Shown here one piece after another: positions 8,480 to 14,966 of a DNA stretch of 64,000 bases (the stretch's first letter is position 1; every line of letters starts with the position of its first letter). Where the stretch lies: positions 1 to 64,000 of IMG/VR virus record IMGVR_UViG_3300036715_002570; one strand, 5' to 3'. This stretch comes from a virus. The notes under the pieces were generated by a model, which was not told where the DNA came from, ran no database searches, and saw only the letters and a list, made by a program, of their open reading frames with translations. Position numbers and translations under genes: made by a program.

Positions 8480-8599
8480 GTTTGCCTTGAGCAAAACAGT
8501 TAACGTCATCCAATTGGCTGAACCTCTGAACTGTCACGATCTTTAACAATTTGTGTTGTTCCGATAAGCCTAGTGCTTATCGGCAAACAAAAGTTCAAT

Positions 8600-8675
8600 G
8601 GTGGCCATAGTGTAGTGGTCTGCATGAGATGCTGTGAACATCTCGGTACCGGTTCGATCCCGGTTGGACACCCCA
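8600..8675 (+). tRNA. tRNA-His(GTG)
   Basis: It has an extra 5' G pairing with C73 as in all bacterial tRNA-His, anticodon loop CTGTGAA, T-loop TTCGATC and an encoded CCA. One G-A mismatch in the acceptor stem. Confidence 0.85.
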
Positions 8676-8676
8676 A

Positions 8677-8710
8677 GTTGGGTTCAACGTAAATATATGT
8701 TGAACCCAAC
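8677..8710. repeat. 12-bp inverted repeat upstream of the HNH gene
   Basis: Arms 8677-8688 and 8699-8710 lie between tRNA-His and the HNH start. It could be a processing or translation-control hairpin. Confidence 0.7.
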
Positions 8711-8721
8711 GGAGAACAGAA

Positions 8722-9180
8722 TTGCCAGCAAAGATCAAGATATGCACGCAGTGTAAAGCTGAAAAGCCACTCACTGATTACCGGAAGGATAGAAGCAGAT
8801 TAGACGGTCGAAACTCACATTGCAACGTGTGCGCTAGGGAGAAACAAAGTATTCGATATCAAGAAGTATATGCAGCGTCCCGATCGATTCGCGACAAAGC
8901 ACTTCGTGATGCGAATAAACAGAGAATAGATGAATACAAATCAAGTGGCTGCGTTCTTTGTCATGAAGACGAAACCAGCTGTCTCGATTTCCATCACCTT
9001 GATGCAGATAAGAAAGAGTTTGGAATTGGCGGGAACACGCATCGCACTTGGTCGTATATTGAGCGCGAGCTTGCTAAGTGTGTTCTTGTTTGCAAAAACT
9101 GCCATACAAAGATACATGCTGGATTGATTGAACTACTTTTGCCAATAAGCATTGGAACTGCGTCAGGAACCGCAGGATAA
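8722..9180 (+). CDS. HNH homing endonuclease
   Basis: The 152-residue protein has a TTG start 9 nt after GGAG. It has an N-terminal zinc finger (CTQCKAEKPLTDYRKD...C..C) and a C-terminal HNH nuclease: SGCVLCHEDE, LDFHHLDADKKEFG, CVLVCKNCHTKIHAG. A paralogue of the same layout lies at 56619-57110. It is inserted between tRNA genes, as other homing genes here are. Confidence 0.85.
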   Translation: MPAKIKICTQCKAEKPLTDYRKDRSRLDGRNSHCNVCAREKQSIRYQEVYAASRSIRDKALRDANKQRIDEYKSSGCVLCHEDETSCLDFHHLDADKKEFGIGGNTHRTWSYIERELAKCVLVCKNCHTKIHAGLIELLLPISIGTASGTAG

Positions 9181-9327
9181 ACATAACGCCGGACCGCTAA
9201 GAGACAGTCGAGTAGCCTTCAGACTGTGGAGTGCGATAAAGGAATAATTCGTCTCGTGGTGTATCAGTGCACACAGTCCGCGAGGGGCTGAGGAGTTGAT
9301 CGTTAAATTCGATCCGAGACGACAAAT

Positions 9328-9414
9328 GGATGATTGGCAGAGTGGTCGATCGCGGGAGTTTGCTAAACTCCAGGGCCTTCACAGGCCCCACAGGTTCGAA
9401 TCCTGTATCATCCG
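9328..9414 (+). tRNA. tRNA-Ser(GCT)
   Basis: Acceptor GGATGAT/ATCATCC, anticodon loop TTGCTAA, long variable arm and standard T-arm. No encoded CCA. Confidence 0.9.
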
Positions 9415-9423
9415 CAGATATAT

Positions 9424-9507
9424 GCCTTCGTGCAGGGAATTGGTAGACCGAGCACGCTCAAAACGTGTTGACTCGAAAGGGTGTGGGTTCGAATCCCACC
9501 GAAGGTA
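9424..9507 (+). tRNA. tRNA-Leu(CAA)
   Basis: Acceptor GCCTTCG/CGAAGGT, anticodon loop CTCAAAA, long variable arm and T-loop TTCGAAT. CCA not fully encoded. Confidence 0.9.
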
Positions 9508-9514
9508 CAAACAT

Positions 9515-9584
9515 CTCCGATAAGTGTTACGGTAGCACTTGACGTTTGGGGCGTTGGGCGCAGGTTCGATTCCTGCATCAGAGA
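9515..9584 (+). tRNA. tRNA-Pro(TGG)
   Basis: C1-G72 and A73 as in bacterial tRNA-Pro, anticodon loop TTTGGGG. One C-A mismatch in the acceptor stem. No CCA. Confidence 0.75.
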
Positions 9585-9603
9585 CAGAAGATGTGTGTAG
9601 TGT

Positions 9604-9679
9604 CTGGGTATATTGTCAGCCTGGCCAGACGGCTCGCCTTGGAAGTGAGAGGACGCAGGTTCGAATCCTGCTACCCAGA
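9604..9679 (+). tRNA. tRNA-Pro(TGG), atypical D-arm
   Basis: Acceptor CTGGGTA/TACCCAG is perfect. Anticodon stem CTCGC/GTGAG with loop CTTGGAA. The D region is long and A37 replaces the usual G37. Confidence 0.65.
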
Positions 9680-9695
9680 CAGTACACATATCAAT

Positions 9696-9768
9696 CTCTC
9701 CGTGGTGAAACTGGATATCACAGAAGACTACGAATCTTCAGTTCCGGGCTCGAGTCCTGGCGGAGGGA
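9696..9768 (+). tRNA. tRNA-Arg(ACG)
   Basis: Acceptor CTCTCCG/CGGAGGG, D-stem GTGA/TCAC, anticodon stem GAAGA/TCTTC with loop CTACGAA. No CCA. Confidence 0.85.
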
Positions 9769-9776
9769 CATAAACT

Positions 9777-9799
9777 GCTGCGTAGTTGACAGATACTTC
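9777..9799 (+). repeat. Copy A of a dispersed 23-bp repeat
   Basis: This matches copies at 14680, 15265 and 16020 (pattern GYTGCGTAGT, then CAG, then ACTTC). It lies in a spacer between tRNAs. Confidence 0.6.
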
Positions 9800-9815
9800 A
9801 AAACTCAAATATGAT
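9786..9815 (+). promoter_or_regulatory. Possible sigma70-type promoter
   Basis: TTGACA (9786-9791) and TATGAT (9810-9815) are 18 nt apart, inside the tRNA array. Confidence 0.5.
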
Positions 9816-9888
9816 ACTACAAGATCAACTGTCGACGCCTTTGGCTCAGTTTACACGTATGCAGGGAAGAATAACAGAACATGATTAT

Positions 9889-9964
9889 TGGGGTGAAATC
9901 GAAGTGGCACGAGATACATGGCTTTGAACCATGGTATTAGTAGGTTCGAGTCCTACCACCCTAG
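9889..9964 (+). tRNA. tRNA-Gln(TTG)
   Basis: Begins TGGGGTG as usual for tRNA-Gln. Anticodon stem CATGG/CCATG with loop CTTTGAA. Standard T-arm, no CCA. Confidence 0.85.
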
Positions 9965-10002
9965 CATACAAGGAGACAGTTCAACTCCTTCCCTTTGCCA
10001 AT

Positions 10003-10075
10003 CTCACCTTAGCTCAACTGGAAGAGCACCTGTCTGAAGAACAGGGTGTTGCAGGTTCAAGTCCTGCTGGGGGAG
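10003..10075 (+). tRNA. tRNA-Phe(GAA) with weak acceptor stem
   Basis: D-stem GCTC/GAGC, anticodon stem CCTGT/ACAGG with loop CTGAAGA and the T-arm are all good. The acceptor stem has three mismatches in seven (CTCACCT against TGGGGGA). Confidence 0.65.
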
Positions 10076-10084
10076 CAAAACATT

Positions 10085-10156
10085 ACCGCGTTAGTATATG
10101 GGTTATCATTTCTGGCTGTCTACCAGAAGAAAGGGGTTCGAGTCCCCTACGCGGTG
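10085..10156 (+). tRNA. tRNA-Asp(GTC)
   Basis: Acceptor ACCGCGT/ACGCGGT perfect. Anticodon stem TCTGG/CCAGA with loop CTGTCTA. Confidence 0.85.
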
Positions 10157-10206
10157 CACGTATGTTAGTTGACTGAAAACAGGTTATTCAGCTAACATGG
10201 AGTAAT

Positions 10207-10291
10207 GGAGTATTAGACAGTTATGGATGCTGCCGAGGCTGTAACCCTCGTGTCATTGACCACCTAGGTTCGATTCCTAGATACTTCACCA
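10207..10291 (+). tRNA. tRNA-Tyr(GTA)
   Basis: Acceptor GGAGTAT/ATACTTC, anticodon stem CGAGG/CCTCG with loop CTGTAAC, long variable arm, encoded CCA. Confidence 0.9.
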
Positions 10292-10292
10292 A

Positions 10293-10724
10293 ATGTTCGA
10301 AAATGTTGATACAGATATTCGTAAAAAGCAGGGCGACTTAGGTGTTGCGTGAGCTATCTATGAGTACGCCCGAAAAGGTTACGTAATACTTGCTCCACTA
10401 AGTGATAGCGAGAAGTACGATTTAGTCATAGATACGGGTTGTTCCTTGAAGAAAATCCAAGTGAAGACGTCACGCTGCAAGGTTAAAGATTACAAGAGAC
10501 AGTCAGACCGTACTGGTTATCAAGTAAATTTGGCAACGCGTGGTGGCAATACAACTAAGAATACTATTCGAGCACGCATTGATAGTGATTACGATGAATT
10601 ATTCGTTTTGTTGGAGACGGGTGACTGTTGGATGATTCCCACATCTGCTTTGGTAGATGCTCATCACACAATCAATCTAGGTTCTGCTAAACCAAATAAG
10701 TATGATCAGTACAAAGTAATATAA
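10293..10724 (+). pseudogene. PD-(D/E)XK homing endonuclease with in-frame TGA
   Basis: From ATG 10293 the frame reads KKQGDLGVA, then TGA at 10350, then AIYEYARKGYVILAPLSDSEKYDLVID and LKKIQVKTSR to 10724. This is the pattern of group I intron-type PD-(D/E)XK nucleases (I-Ssp6803I-like: GDxG, D, QxK). The stop falls in a conserved helix, so the gene is inactivated, read through or mis-sequenced. It lies right after tRNA-Tyr. Confidence 0.65.
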
Positions 10725-10725
10725 G

Positions 10726-10923
10726 TTTTGTTAGTAGTTGGCACTTGAGTACGCATCCGTGAGGATAGCTAATAATTGTACCCTTCAAGTCCAGTACAAC
10801 GCGTTTGACGCTCAGCAAACGCAAATCTGGTGCCTGACCTGAGCAGTCAGGAAAGTCTCCGGTTGCGGCGGCCCTTTGTAAGGGAGGCCAGCGATCGAAG
10901 CCGAGTGCCAACTACTAACAAAA
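10726..10923 (+). ncRNA. Structured RNA closed by a 20-bp terminal stem
   Basis: Positions 10726-10745 and 10904-10923 are perfect reverse complements. The 158-nt interior folds into several local hairpins: GCGTTTG/CAAACGC (10801-10822), CCTGAC/GTCAGG, TTGTAC/GTACAA and a GC-rich hairpin near 10870-10889. There is no coding frame and no tRNA features. It sits 4 nt before a tRNA. It could be a stable RNA like the T4 species 1 and 2 RNAs, or a small element with terminal inverted repeats. Confidence 0.65.
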
Positions 10924-10927
10924 TTCT

Positions 10928-11001
10928 AGGGGCGTCGTCTAGCCAAGTTAGGACAGCGGGGTTTGACACCGCAAACGGAGGCTCGATCCCTCTCGCCCCC
11001 A
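10928..11001 (+). tRNA. tRNA with anticodon TTG (Gln by anticodon, Glu-like body)
   Basis: D-arm and T-arm resemble tRNA-Glu. Anticodon loop GTTTGAC. A1-C72 and the top anticodon pair are mismatched, so identity is uncertain. Confidence 0.65.
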
Positions 11002-11009
11002 CAGGTTGA

Positions 11010-11255
11010 GTAACTCAACATACGCACACAAGTGCGGTTTGTAAATTGCTCCCTGCTTGGATGGGCAATCCAATGCCGTTGATTCTTGATCATATCAATG
11101 GTATCAATAATGATCACCGTTTAGAAAATCTTCGATTCGTATGTAGTAATTGTGATTCACAGCTGCCAACATACAAATCGAAGAACAAAAAGGAGTGTAG
11201 GGTGCTTGGCGCACAACAAGCCTTGAAAACTTGCCTACTTGTGATGAACAGGTAA
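11010..11255 (+). pseudogene. 5'-truncated HNH endonuclease remnant
   Basis: The frame reads VCKLLPAWMGNPMPLILDHINGINNDHRLENLR...CSNCDSQLPTYKSKNKK, the C-terminal half of an HNH homing endonuclease, but starts abruptly after the preceding tRNA. Its 3' end runs into the tRNA-Ser gene. A TTG at 11046 could start a short product. Confidence 0.7.
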
Positions 11256-11281
11256 CAGTTCGATTCTGTTACACTCCTCCA
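11192..11281 (+). tRNA. tRNA-Ser(TGA)
   Basis: Acceptor GGAGTGT/ACACTCC perfect, anticodon loop CTTGAAA, long variable arm, encoded CCA. Overlaps the end of the HNH remnant frame. Confidence 0.85.
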
Positions 11282-11286
11282 ACTTT

Positions 11287-11361
11287 GTGCCCGTAGCATA
11301 ACTTAAAGGTAATGCAGCTCGTGAAGAGAGCAGGATACGGGTTCGAACCCCGTGAGGTACA
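11287..11361 (+). tRNA. tRNA-Phe-like (GAA), degenerate
   Basis: D-stem GCAT/ATGC and T-arm ACGGG/CCCGT are good. Anticodon hairpin GCTC/GAGC with loop GTGAAGA. Two acceptor pairs fail. Confidence 0.5.
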
Positions 11362-11422
11362 CATAGCAAGAATTTGCTACAGCGGAAGCATGTAGCCGGA
11401 GTTGTAACACACTCCAACCAAT

Positions 11423-11493
11423 GACGAGTTGGTATAGTGGTAGTGCTTCGGATTGCAAATCCGAGGAGACAGGTTCGATTCCTGTACTCGTCT
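11423..11493 (+). tRNA. tRNA-Cys(GCA)
   Basis: Acceptor GACGAGT/ACTCGTC, anticodon stem TCGGA/TCCGA with loop TTGCAAA. Confidence 0.9.
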
Positions 11494-11494
11494 C

Positions 11495-11767
11495 ATGATA
11501 CACAAAAGCACATGCCCTCCAGGCACATCACTGCACGCGATCAAGTACGTGTTCCTAAAGCCGGCTCGGTTAACCATCCGCAACGGTGAAGATCACACAG
11601 TGTACGGCTACGGAATCGGAGAACAGATTGAAGTACTCGAGCCGTCGATGCAGTATTTGGTTGCTGGCGGAGTGAAGCTTGAACAGATCCCGCTGGCTGA
11701 TGGCCGGACAATTGTCCAGTATCCAAATGATTTGTGTGTGCAAAGAGTTTATGCCGCGTTAGACTAA
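11495..11767 (+). CDS. Unknown protein (90 aa) overlapping tRNA-Glu
   Basis: ATG directly after tRNA-Cys; upstream in-frame starts fall inside that tRNA. There is no recognised domain (KYVFLKPARLTIRNGEDH, YGYGIGEQIEVLEPSMQYLV). The last five codons overlap the first 15 nt of tRNA-Glu, so processing of that tRNA would cut this message. Confidence 0.65.
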   Translation: MIHKSTCPPGTSLHAIKYVFLKPARLTIRNGEDHTVYGYGIGEQIEVLEPSMQYLVAGGVKLEQIPLADGRTIVQYPNDLCVQRVYAALD

Positions 11768-11827
11768 TGGTGAGGTCACCAGGCTTTCAACCTGGATGGA
11801 TGGGATCGTGACCCATACGCGGCTCCA
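11753..11827 (+). tRNA. tRNA-Glu(TTC)
   Basis: Acceptor GCCGCGT/ACGCGGC, anticodon stem CCAGG/CCTGG with loop CTTTCAA, encoded CCA. Confidence 0.9.
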
Positions 11828-11830
11828 AAT

Positions 11831-11902
11831 GATGAGGTAGCTCAGAGAAAGAGTACCTGTCTGCAAAGCAGGAAGTCGTAGGTTGAAGTCCTACCCTCAT
11901 CT
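11831..11902 (+). tRNA. tRNA-Cys(GCA), second copy
   Basis: Acceptor GATGAGG/CCTCATC, anticodon stem CCTGT/GCAGG with loop CTGCAAA. Confidence 0.85.
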
Positions 11903-11905
11903 CAA

Positions 11906-12004
11906 AATCACAGAGTCCATGTGGGACGTTCCTTGCATCTTGGAGTGAGGCGAGGAAAGTAGGTTTAGGTGGGCACACTCCACAGCCTAGACTGAACTGT
12001 GATT
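11906..12004 (+). ncRNA. Possible structured RNA between tRNAs
   Basis: An 8-bp stem (11906-11913 with 11997-12004) encloses GTCC/GGAC and TGGAGTG/CACTCCA hairpins, giving a three-way junction of 99 nt. No coding frame or tRNA signature. Confidence 0.4.
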
Positions 12005-12008
12005 CTTA

Positions 12009-12080
12009 CGTGGTGAAGCTAAATGGTCAGGCAGCAGTTTCATAAGCTGTGTATAGTGGGTTCGATTCCCACCACCACGA
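12009..12080 (+). tRNA. tRNA with anticodon CAT (Met, possibly Ile2)
   Basis: Acceptor CGTGGTG/CACCACG, loop TTCATAA. The C1-G72 pair and anticodon stem do not fit initiator tRNA. Elongator Met or lysidine-modified Ile cannot be separated by eye. Confidence 0.8.
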
Positions 12081-12084
12081 CGGA

Positions 12085-12186
12085 GGACTTGCCGGTTGGA
12101 AACGACCGCTGTATGTGGAAGATCATCCCGCGTCAGGGATGCCATGTATATCCAACAGACCTGTCGAAGCAAGATACAGCAGGTCC
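12085..12186 (+). ncRNA. Possible structured RNA between tRNAs
   Basis: A 7-bp end stem (GGACTTG with CAGGTCC, one wobble pair) encloses CATCCC/GGGATG and CGGT/ACCG hairpins. 102 nt. No tRNA T-loop. Confidence 0.35.
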
Positions 12187-12189
12187 CTT

Positions 12190-12262
12190 AGGACGCCTGT
12201 GGGCTACAGACAGAGAACTCCAAATCCTCTAGTGCACAGTTCGACTCTGTGGCGTCCTGCCA
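12190..12262 (+). tRNA. tRNA-Trp(CCA)
   Basis: Acceptor AGGACGC/GCGTCCT, loop CTCCAAA, G73 and encoded CCA as in bacterial tRNA-Trp. One mismatch in the anticodon stem. Confidence 0.85.
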
Positions 12263-12264
12263 AT

Positions 12265-12300
12265 AGGTCATTAGTGTAACGGCAACATTACGGTCTCACA
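12265..12300 (+). pseudogene. 5' half of a tRNA, cut in the anticodon arm
   Basis: A D-arm (TAGTGTAACGGCAACA) and the 5' anticodon strand with GTCTCAC (CTC, Glu-like) are followed at once by the promoter and ATG of a GIY-YIG gene. No 3' half is found nearby. Confidence 0.55.
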
Positions 12301-12301
12301 T

Positions 12302-12309
12302 CATAAATA
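12302..12309 (+). promoter_or_regulatory. Late promoter CATAAATA
   Basis: 16 nt upstream of the GIY-YIG gene at 12325. The predicted leader is under 15 nt. Confidence 0.75.
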
Positions 12310-12324
12310 CGCGATGGAGACATT

Positions 12325-12963
12325 ATGATTACACTCTACATCAAAACACACAACGTAACAGGTCTTAAATATTTTGGCAAAACGGGATCCGCGGATCCAT
12401 ATAAGTACCATGGATCTGGGAAGTATTGGAAACGTCACATTGCAGTTCACGGATATGATGTCACTACGGAAATCATTGGGCAATTTGAGGATTTACAAGA
12501 ATGTTCTCGAATCGCCTTGAAGTTCAGTGAAGACCATCAAATCGCAACTTCCGATTTGTGGGCTAACTTCAAGGCAGAGAATGGACTAGACGGCGGATTT
12601 GCTCACTTAAACGATGGATCAGAAGCGCATCGTACACGGTGTGTTAGAGCAGGTAAGCGATCACAGGAATTACATCCAGAAATTAAAGAGAACTTAGTCC
12701 CAACGACTGCCGCTACTGCCGCTCTGGGTACGGCAACAAAATTGAATAAATATGGGACGTCTTACTTTTCAGACATCGCTAAATATGAAAAAACAGCCGA
12801 ACATAGACAAAAATTAGCCGAACAATCACGGGGTAATGGTGCAGGTAAAGCAAATAAAGGCTTAGTTCGATCTAAGATCGAATGCCCCCATTGTGGTAAA
12901 CTAGGTGCAAATAATGTGATGAGCAGGTTTCACCTAAACAACTGCAAAAAACGTTCAACATAG
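12325..12963 (+). CDS. GIY-YIG homing endonuclease (Seg-like)
   Basis: The 212-residue protein has the N-terminal motif YIKTHNVTGLKYFGKTGSAD, then YHGSGKYWKRHIAVHGYDVT, typical of phage GIY-YIG (Seg-type) nucleases. The C-terminal zinc finger CPHCGKLGANNVMSRFHLNNC is likely for DNA contact. GGAGACATT precedes the ATG. It interrupts a tRNA gene, leaving its 5' half at 12265-12300. Its stop overlaps a degenerate tRNA-Trp. Confidence 0.85.
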   Translation: MITLYIKTHNVTGLKYFGKTGSADPYKYHGSGKYWKRHIAVHGYDVTTEIIGQFEDLQECSRIALKFSEDHQIATSDLWANFKAENGLDGGFAHLNDGSEAHRTRCVRAGKRSQELHPEIKENLVPTTAATAALGTATKLNKYGTSYFSDIAKYEKTAEHRQKLAEQSRGNGAGKANKGLVRSKIECPHCGKLGANNVMSRFHLNNCKKRST

Positions 12964-13034
12964 GAATATAGCTCAATTGGCAGAGCGTTGGTCTCCAAAA
13001 CCAAAGGTTGTAAGTTCGAGTCTGTGCGAACCTG
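12962..13034 (+). pseudogene. tRNA-Trp(CCA) pseudogene
   Basis: The D-arm and anticodon arm (TTGGT/ACCAA, loop CTCCAAA) are intact. The T-stem and most acceptor pairs do not form. An intact tRNA-Trp is at 12190. Confidence 0.6.
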
Positions 13035-13043
13035 CAAATTTAA

Positions 13044-13116
13044 GCCGCTTTGGTACAGCTGGTGCGTACAGGAGCTTGAAACCCTTCAGGTCACGGTTCG
13101 ATTCCGTGAGGTGGCA
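13044..13116 (+). tRNA. tRNA-Phe(GAA)
   Basis: Acceptor GCCGCTT/AGGTGGC, D-stem GTAC/GTAC, anticodon loop TTGAAAC, T-stem CACGG/CCGTG. One C-C mismatch next to the anticodon loop. Confidence 0.75.
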
Positions 13117-13120
13117 CATA

Positions 13121-13128
13121 GATAAATA
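13121..13128 (+). promoter_or_regulatory. Late promoter GATAAATA
   Basis: T4-late-type octamer after tRNA-Phe. Its target is unclear. Confidence 0.45.
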
Positions 13129-13141
13129 GTAGTACAACACC

Positions 13142-13178
13142 GCCCAGGTGGACAAATCTGGTAAATATGCCGTAACCT
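13142..13178 (+). pseudogene. Possible 5' fragment of a tRNA-Leu
   Basis: GCCCAGGTGG followed by a long AAAT/TGGTA D-region resembles the 5' end of the tRNA-Leu at 13836. It is cut off by the promoter of the HNH gene. Confidence 0.35.
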
Positions 13179-13180
13179 GG

Positions 13181-13188
13181 TATAAATA
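13181..13188 (+). promoter_or_regulatory. Late promoter TATAAATA
   Basis: Exact T4 late consensus. The first ATG (13188) overlaps it, so transcripts would start near ATG 13197 and be almost leaderless. Confidence 0.7.
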
Positions 13189-13196
13189 TGTTTACC

Positions 13197-13667
13197 ATGA
13201 AATACACCGAAGCACTCCTTCAACCTCTCGTTGAACAAACAAACACGTACTCAGGGTTGGCTAGATTGTTGAACCTAGCACCCGTGGGAAGCACAGTAAC
13301 ATATCTAAGAAAACGATGTGAACTGTTAGGATTAAATGTAAGTCATTTTGTTGGCCAAGCTTCCAATAAAGGAAAACCCTCTTTCAACAAGAAATCGGTA
13401 GAAGAAATCTTGGTGTTAGGTAAACAGCTAGATCGCCGAGCTGAGCGGCATCAGCTGATGCGAGCTCCATTGGAGCTTGGTATAGAATACAAATGTGCCG
13501 AGTGCACCATCCATAATGTGTGGAATGGCAAGCCATTAACACTTCAAATTGATCATATCAACGGCCAATATTGGGATAACAGAATAGAAAATCTAAGGTT
13601 CCTGTGTCCTAACTGTCACACACAGACGGTTACGTGGGGAACGCAAAACATTGGGCGTGTGGCGTAG
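13197..13667 (+). CDS. HNH homing endonuclease
   Basis: The N-terminal helical region (TYSGLARLLNLAPVGSTVTY) looks like a DNA-reading helix-turn-helix. The C-terminal nuclease is YKCAECTIHNVWNGKPLTL, QIDHINGQYWDNRIENLRFL, CPNCHTQTVTWG. About 156 residues from ATG 13197; the in-frame ATG 13188 lies within the promoter. The stop lies inside the D-arm of the following tRNA, so the gene overlaps it by 15 nt. Confidence 0.85.
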   Translation: MKYTEALLQPLVEQTNTYSGLARLLNLAPVGSTVTYLRKRCELLGLNVSHFVGQASNKGKPSFNKKSVEEILVLGKQLDRRAERHQLMRAPLELGIEYKCAECTIHNVWNGKPLTLQIDHINGQYWDNRIENLRFLCPNCHTQTVTWGTQNIGRVA

Positions 13668-13726
13668 TAGGTAACCGTATTCGTCTCAAACACGAAGTCC
13701 TGAGGGTTCGAGTCCCTCCATGCCCA
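13653..13726 (+). tRNA. tRNA with anticodon CAA (Leu) and short variable loop
   Basis: Acceptor GGGCGTG/CATGCCC and anticodon stem TTCGT/ACGAA with loop CTCAAAC are good. The variable loop is only 5 nt, unlike normal tRNA-Leu. The 5' end overlaps the HNH stop. Confidence 0.75.
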
Positions 13727-13732
13727 CAACTT

Positions 13733-13827
13733 GTCGTTGTAGCTCAATGGTAGAGCGCGAAACTGACGCTTTCGGCGTGAAGTTCCCTTTCAAGGCGGAG
13801 ATGGTGGCTCAATTCCACCCAACAACA
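13733..13827 (+). tRNA. tRNA-Val(GAC) with 28-nt variable region
   Basis: Acceptor GTCGTTG/CAACAAC with one mismatch, anticodon stem CGAAA/TTTCG with loop CTGACGC. The variable region includes a second anticodon-arm-like segment (CCCTTTCAAGGCGG), as if part of another tRNA had been inserted. Confidence 0.6.
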
Positions 13828-13835
13828 CAAACAAT

Positions 13836-13916
13836 GCCCCCGTGGTAAATGCAAATTTGGCACAGCTACTACGTTTAGACCGTGGACTTTTGTCGGTTCG
13901 AATCCGACCGGGGGTA
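13836..13916 (+). tRNA. tRNA-Leu(TAG), short variable loop
   Basis: Acceptor GCCCCCG/CGGGGGT, anticodon stem CTACG/CGTGG with loop TTTAGAC, variable loop 6 nt and long D-arm. Closely similar to 32966-33046. Confidence 0.75.
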
Positions 13917-13925
13917 CAAAACTAA

Positions 13926-14315
13926 TCAACCCAACACCGACGGCAACTGAATATCGTGCCAGTTGATTCCAGCCTTAGTCATCTTACGGCGAAGCGTAGT
14001 CTGTTGTCGTCGAAGGCTAATACGCTCAGCAACCAATTGGTGCATAGTGCTGCTGATTCGAGCAGCAACGGGGTCAGCTTTATCGTAGTACAAGCCGCAC
14101 TCACTGCAGCGAGCGGTAATCGAAGTTGCTAAGTTAGGCCTAGCAAAGAAGTGCTTACCGCGATTTAGCAATGAGCTAGCTTTCAGCATCAAGTGATGAA
14201 CGTACTTAGACAGGTCAGCATCGGTCTGGGAGACAGCAAGGTACCGATCGACCAATCGGTTGTGATCAATTGGTGGAAGTTCATCAAACGGTGAGGCAAT
14301 TTCGATCAGTAGCAT
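13926..14315 (-). CDS. Unknown protein with capsid-targeting-like N-terminus
   Basis: The ATG at 14315 (129 aa) is preferred to a TTG at 14327 because a minus-strand late promoter at 14334-14341 places the transcript start between them. The N-terminus MLLIEIASPFDELPP shares the L-I-E and PF-ELP signature of four other minus-strand genes here. The middle has a Cys pair (CSECGLYY) and basic helices. The target-peptide role is inferred from T4 internal head proteins. Confidence 0.7.
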   Translation of the reverse strand: MLLIEIASPFDELPPIDHNRLVDRYLAVSQTDADLSKYVHHLMLKASSLLNRGKHFFARPNLATSITARCSECGLYYDKADPVAARISSTMHQLVAERISLRRQQTTLRRKMTKAGINWHDIQLPSVLG

Positions 14316-14333
14316 GACGCGGTCCAAAGACAG

Positions 14334-14341
14334 TATTTATC
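14334..14341 (-). promoter_or_regulatory. Late promoter GATAAATA
   Basis: 19 nt upstream of ATG 14315. Confidence 0.7.
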
Positions 14342-14395
14342 GAGCGGCTAGTTGACGGGTAACACTTAACATAGGACAATCTGAAAACGGTGAAA

Positions 14396-14575
14396 ATGAA
14401 CACAAATATTTGGAAACTAGATCTGCTTGATGTCGCAGTCGACATGGAGTTGCCGAGTGAAGCCTTGTGTAGGAAATTAAGTGAACTAATCACTGACATT
14501 GAGGCGTTGTACCGACCTGAAGAACTTCACAAGGAGTGGGTTGAAGCGTTTGAAGCTGGCGTATATGACGACTAA
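14396..14575 (+). CDS. Small acidic unknown protein (59 aa)
   Basis: ATG 14396; an upstream GTG at 14390 is possible. An amphipathic helical protein (LCRKLSELITDIEALYRPEE) with no recognised family, isolated between tRNAs. Confidence 0.5.
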   Translation: MNTNIWKLDLLDVAVDMELPSEALCRKLSELITDIEALYRPEELHKEWVEAFEAGVYDD

Positions 14576-14584
14576 ATAGAGCAT

Positions 14585-14671
14585 GGAAGGTTGTGTATCT
14601 GGTGATACAACTAACTTGGAAAGTTAGTCCGCTTGTGATGAACAGGCGACGGTTCGACTCCGTATCCTTCC
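14585..14671 (+). tRNA. tRNA-Ser(GGA)
   Basis: Anticodon stem CTAAC/GTTAG with loop TTGGAAA, long variable arm, acceptor GGAAGGT/ATCCTTC with one mismatch. Confidence 0.85.
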
Positions 14672-14679
14672 TCTGATTT

Positions 14680-14750
14680 GTTGCGTAGTAAACAGTTACT
14701 TCAATTCTGGAAAAATTGAGTGGACGGTTCGATTCCGTTTTAATGGTGGG
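14680..14750 (+). pseudogene. Degenerate tRNA (anticodon GGA) with replaced 5' half
   Basis: Anticodon arm CAATT/AATTG (loop CTGGAAA) and T-arm ACGG/CCGT remain. Acceptor strands do not pair. The 5' part is copy B of the dispersed repeat (14680-14702). Confidence 0.5.
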
Positions 14751-14792
14751 CCAACTTTGTTCTCTGTTTGCGACTTCATCTCAAATCAATAT

Positions 14793-14866
14793 CGGAGTGT
14801 AGCGCAGTCTGGTAGCGCATCTGCTTTGGGAGCAGAGGGTCCAAGGTTCGAATCCTTGTACTCCGA
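14793..14866 (+). tRNA. tRNA-Pro(TGG)
   Basis: Canonical in all arms: CGGAGTG/TACTCCG, TCTGC/GCAGA with loop TTTGGGA, C1-G72 and A73. Confidence 0.9.
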
Positions 14867-14966
14867 CAGTACGTGCTGAGGTAGCTCTTCAGCTAGGAGT
14901 TCAGAGCATTCCGAACGAACCGCTTAGCTGGCGGCAAAGCTCCGATCAGGTGTAAGGCCTGTCCAT

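Larger units (their letters stand above)
8172..8599. other. Leader region of the tRNA array, no gene seen
   Basis: No credible coding frame. It holds one late-type octamer, one terminator and a 9-bp hairpin (8561-8569 with 8575-8583). It is probably an untranslated leader or control region. Confidence 0.5.

Noticed and set aside
9539-9814. Coding frames through the tRNA arrays (for example 9546-9773, 11303-11583, 31156-31437)
   Set aside because: These frames translate tRNA sequence, giving recurrent GSSP, FESC or RFDSH patterns from the T-arm. They are artefacts.
10726-10923. tmRNA or second RNase P RNA
   Set aside because: GGAAAGTCTCCGG recalls the RNase P 5' core, but the 3' core and T-loop elements are missing. 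No tmRNA tag or TTC loop.
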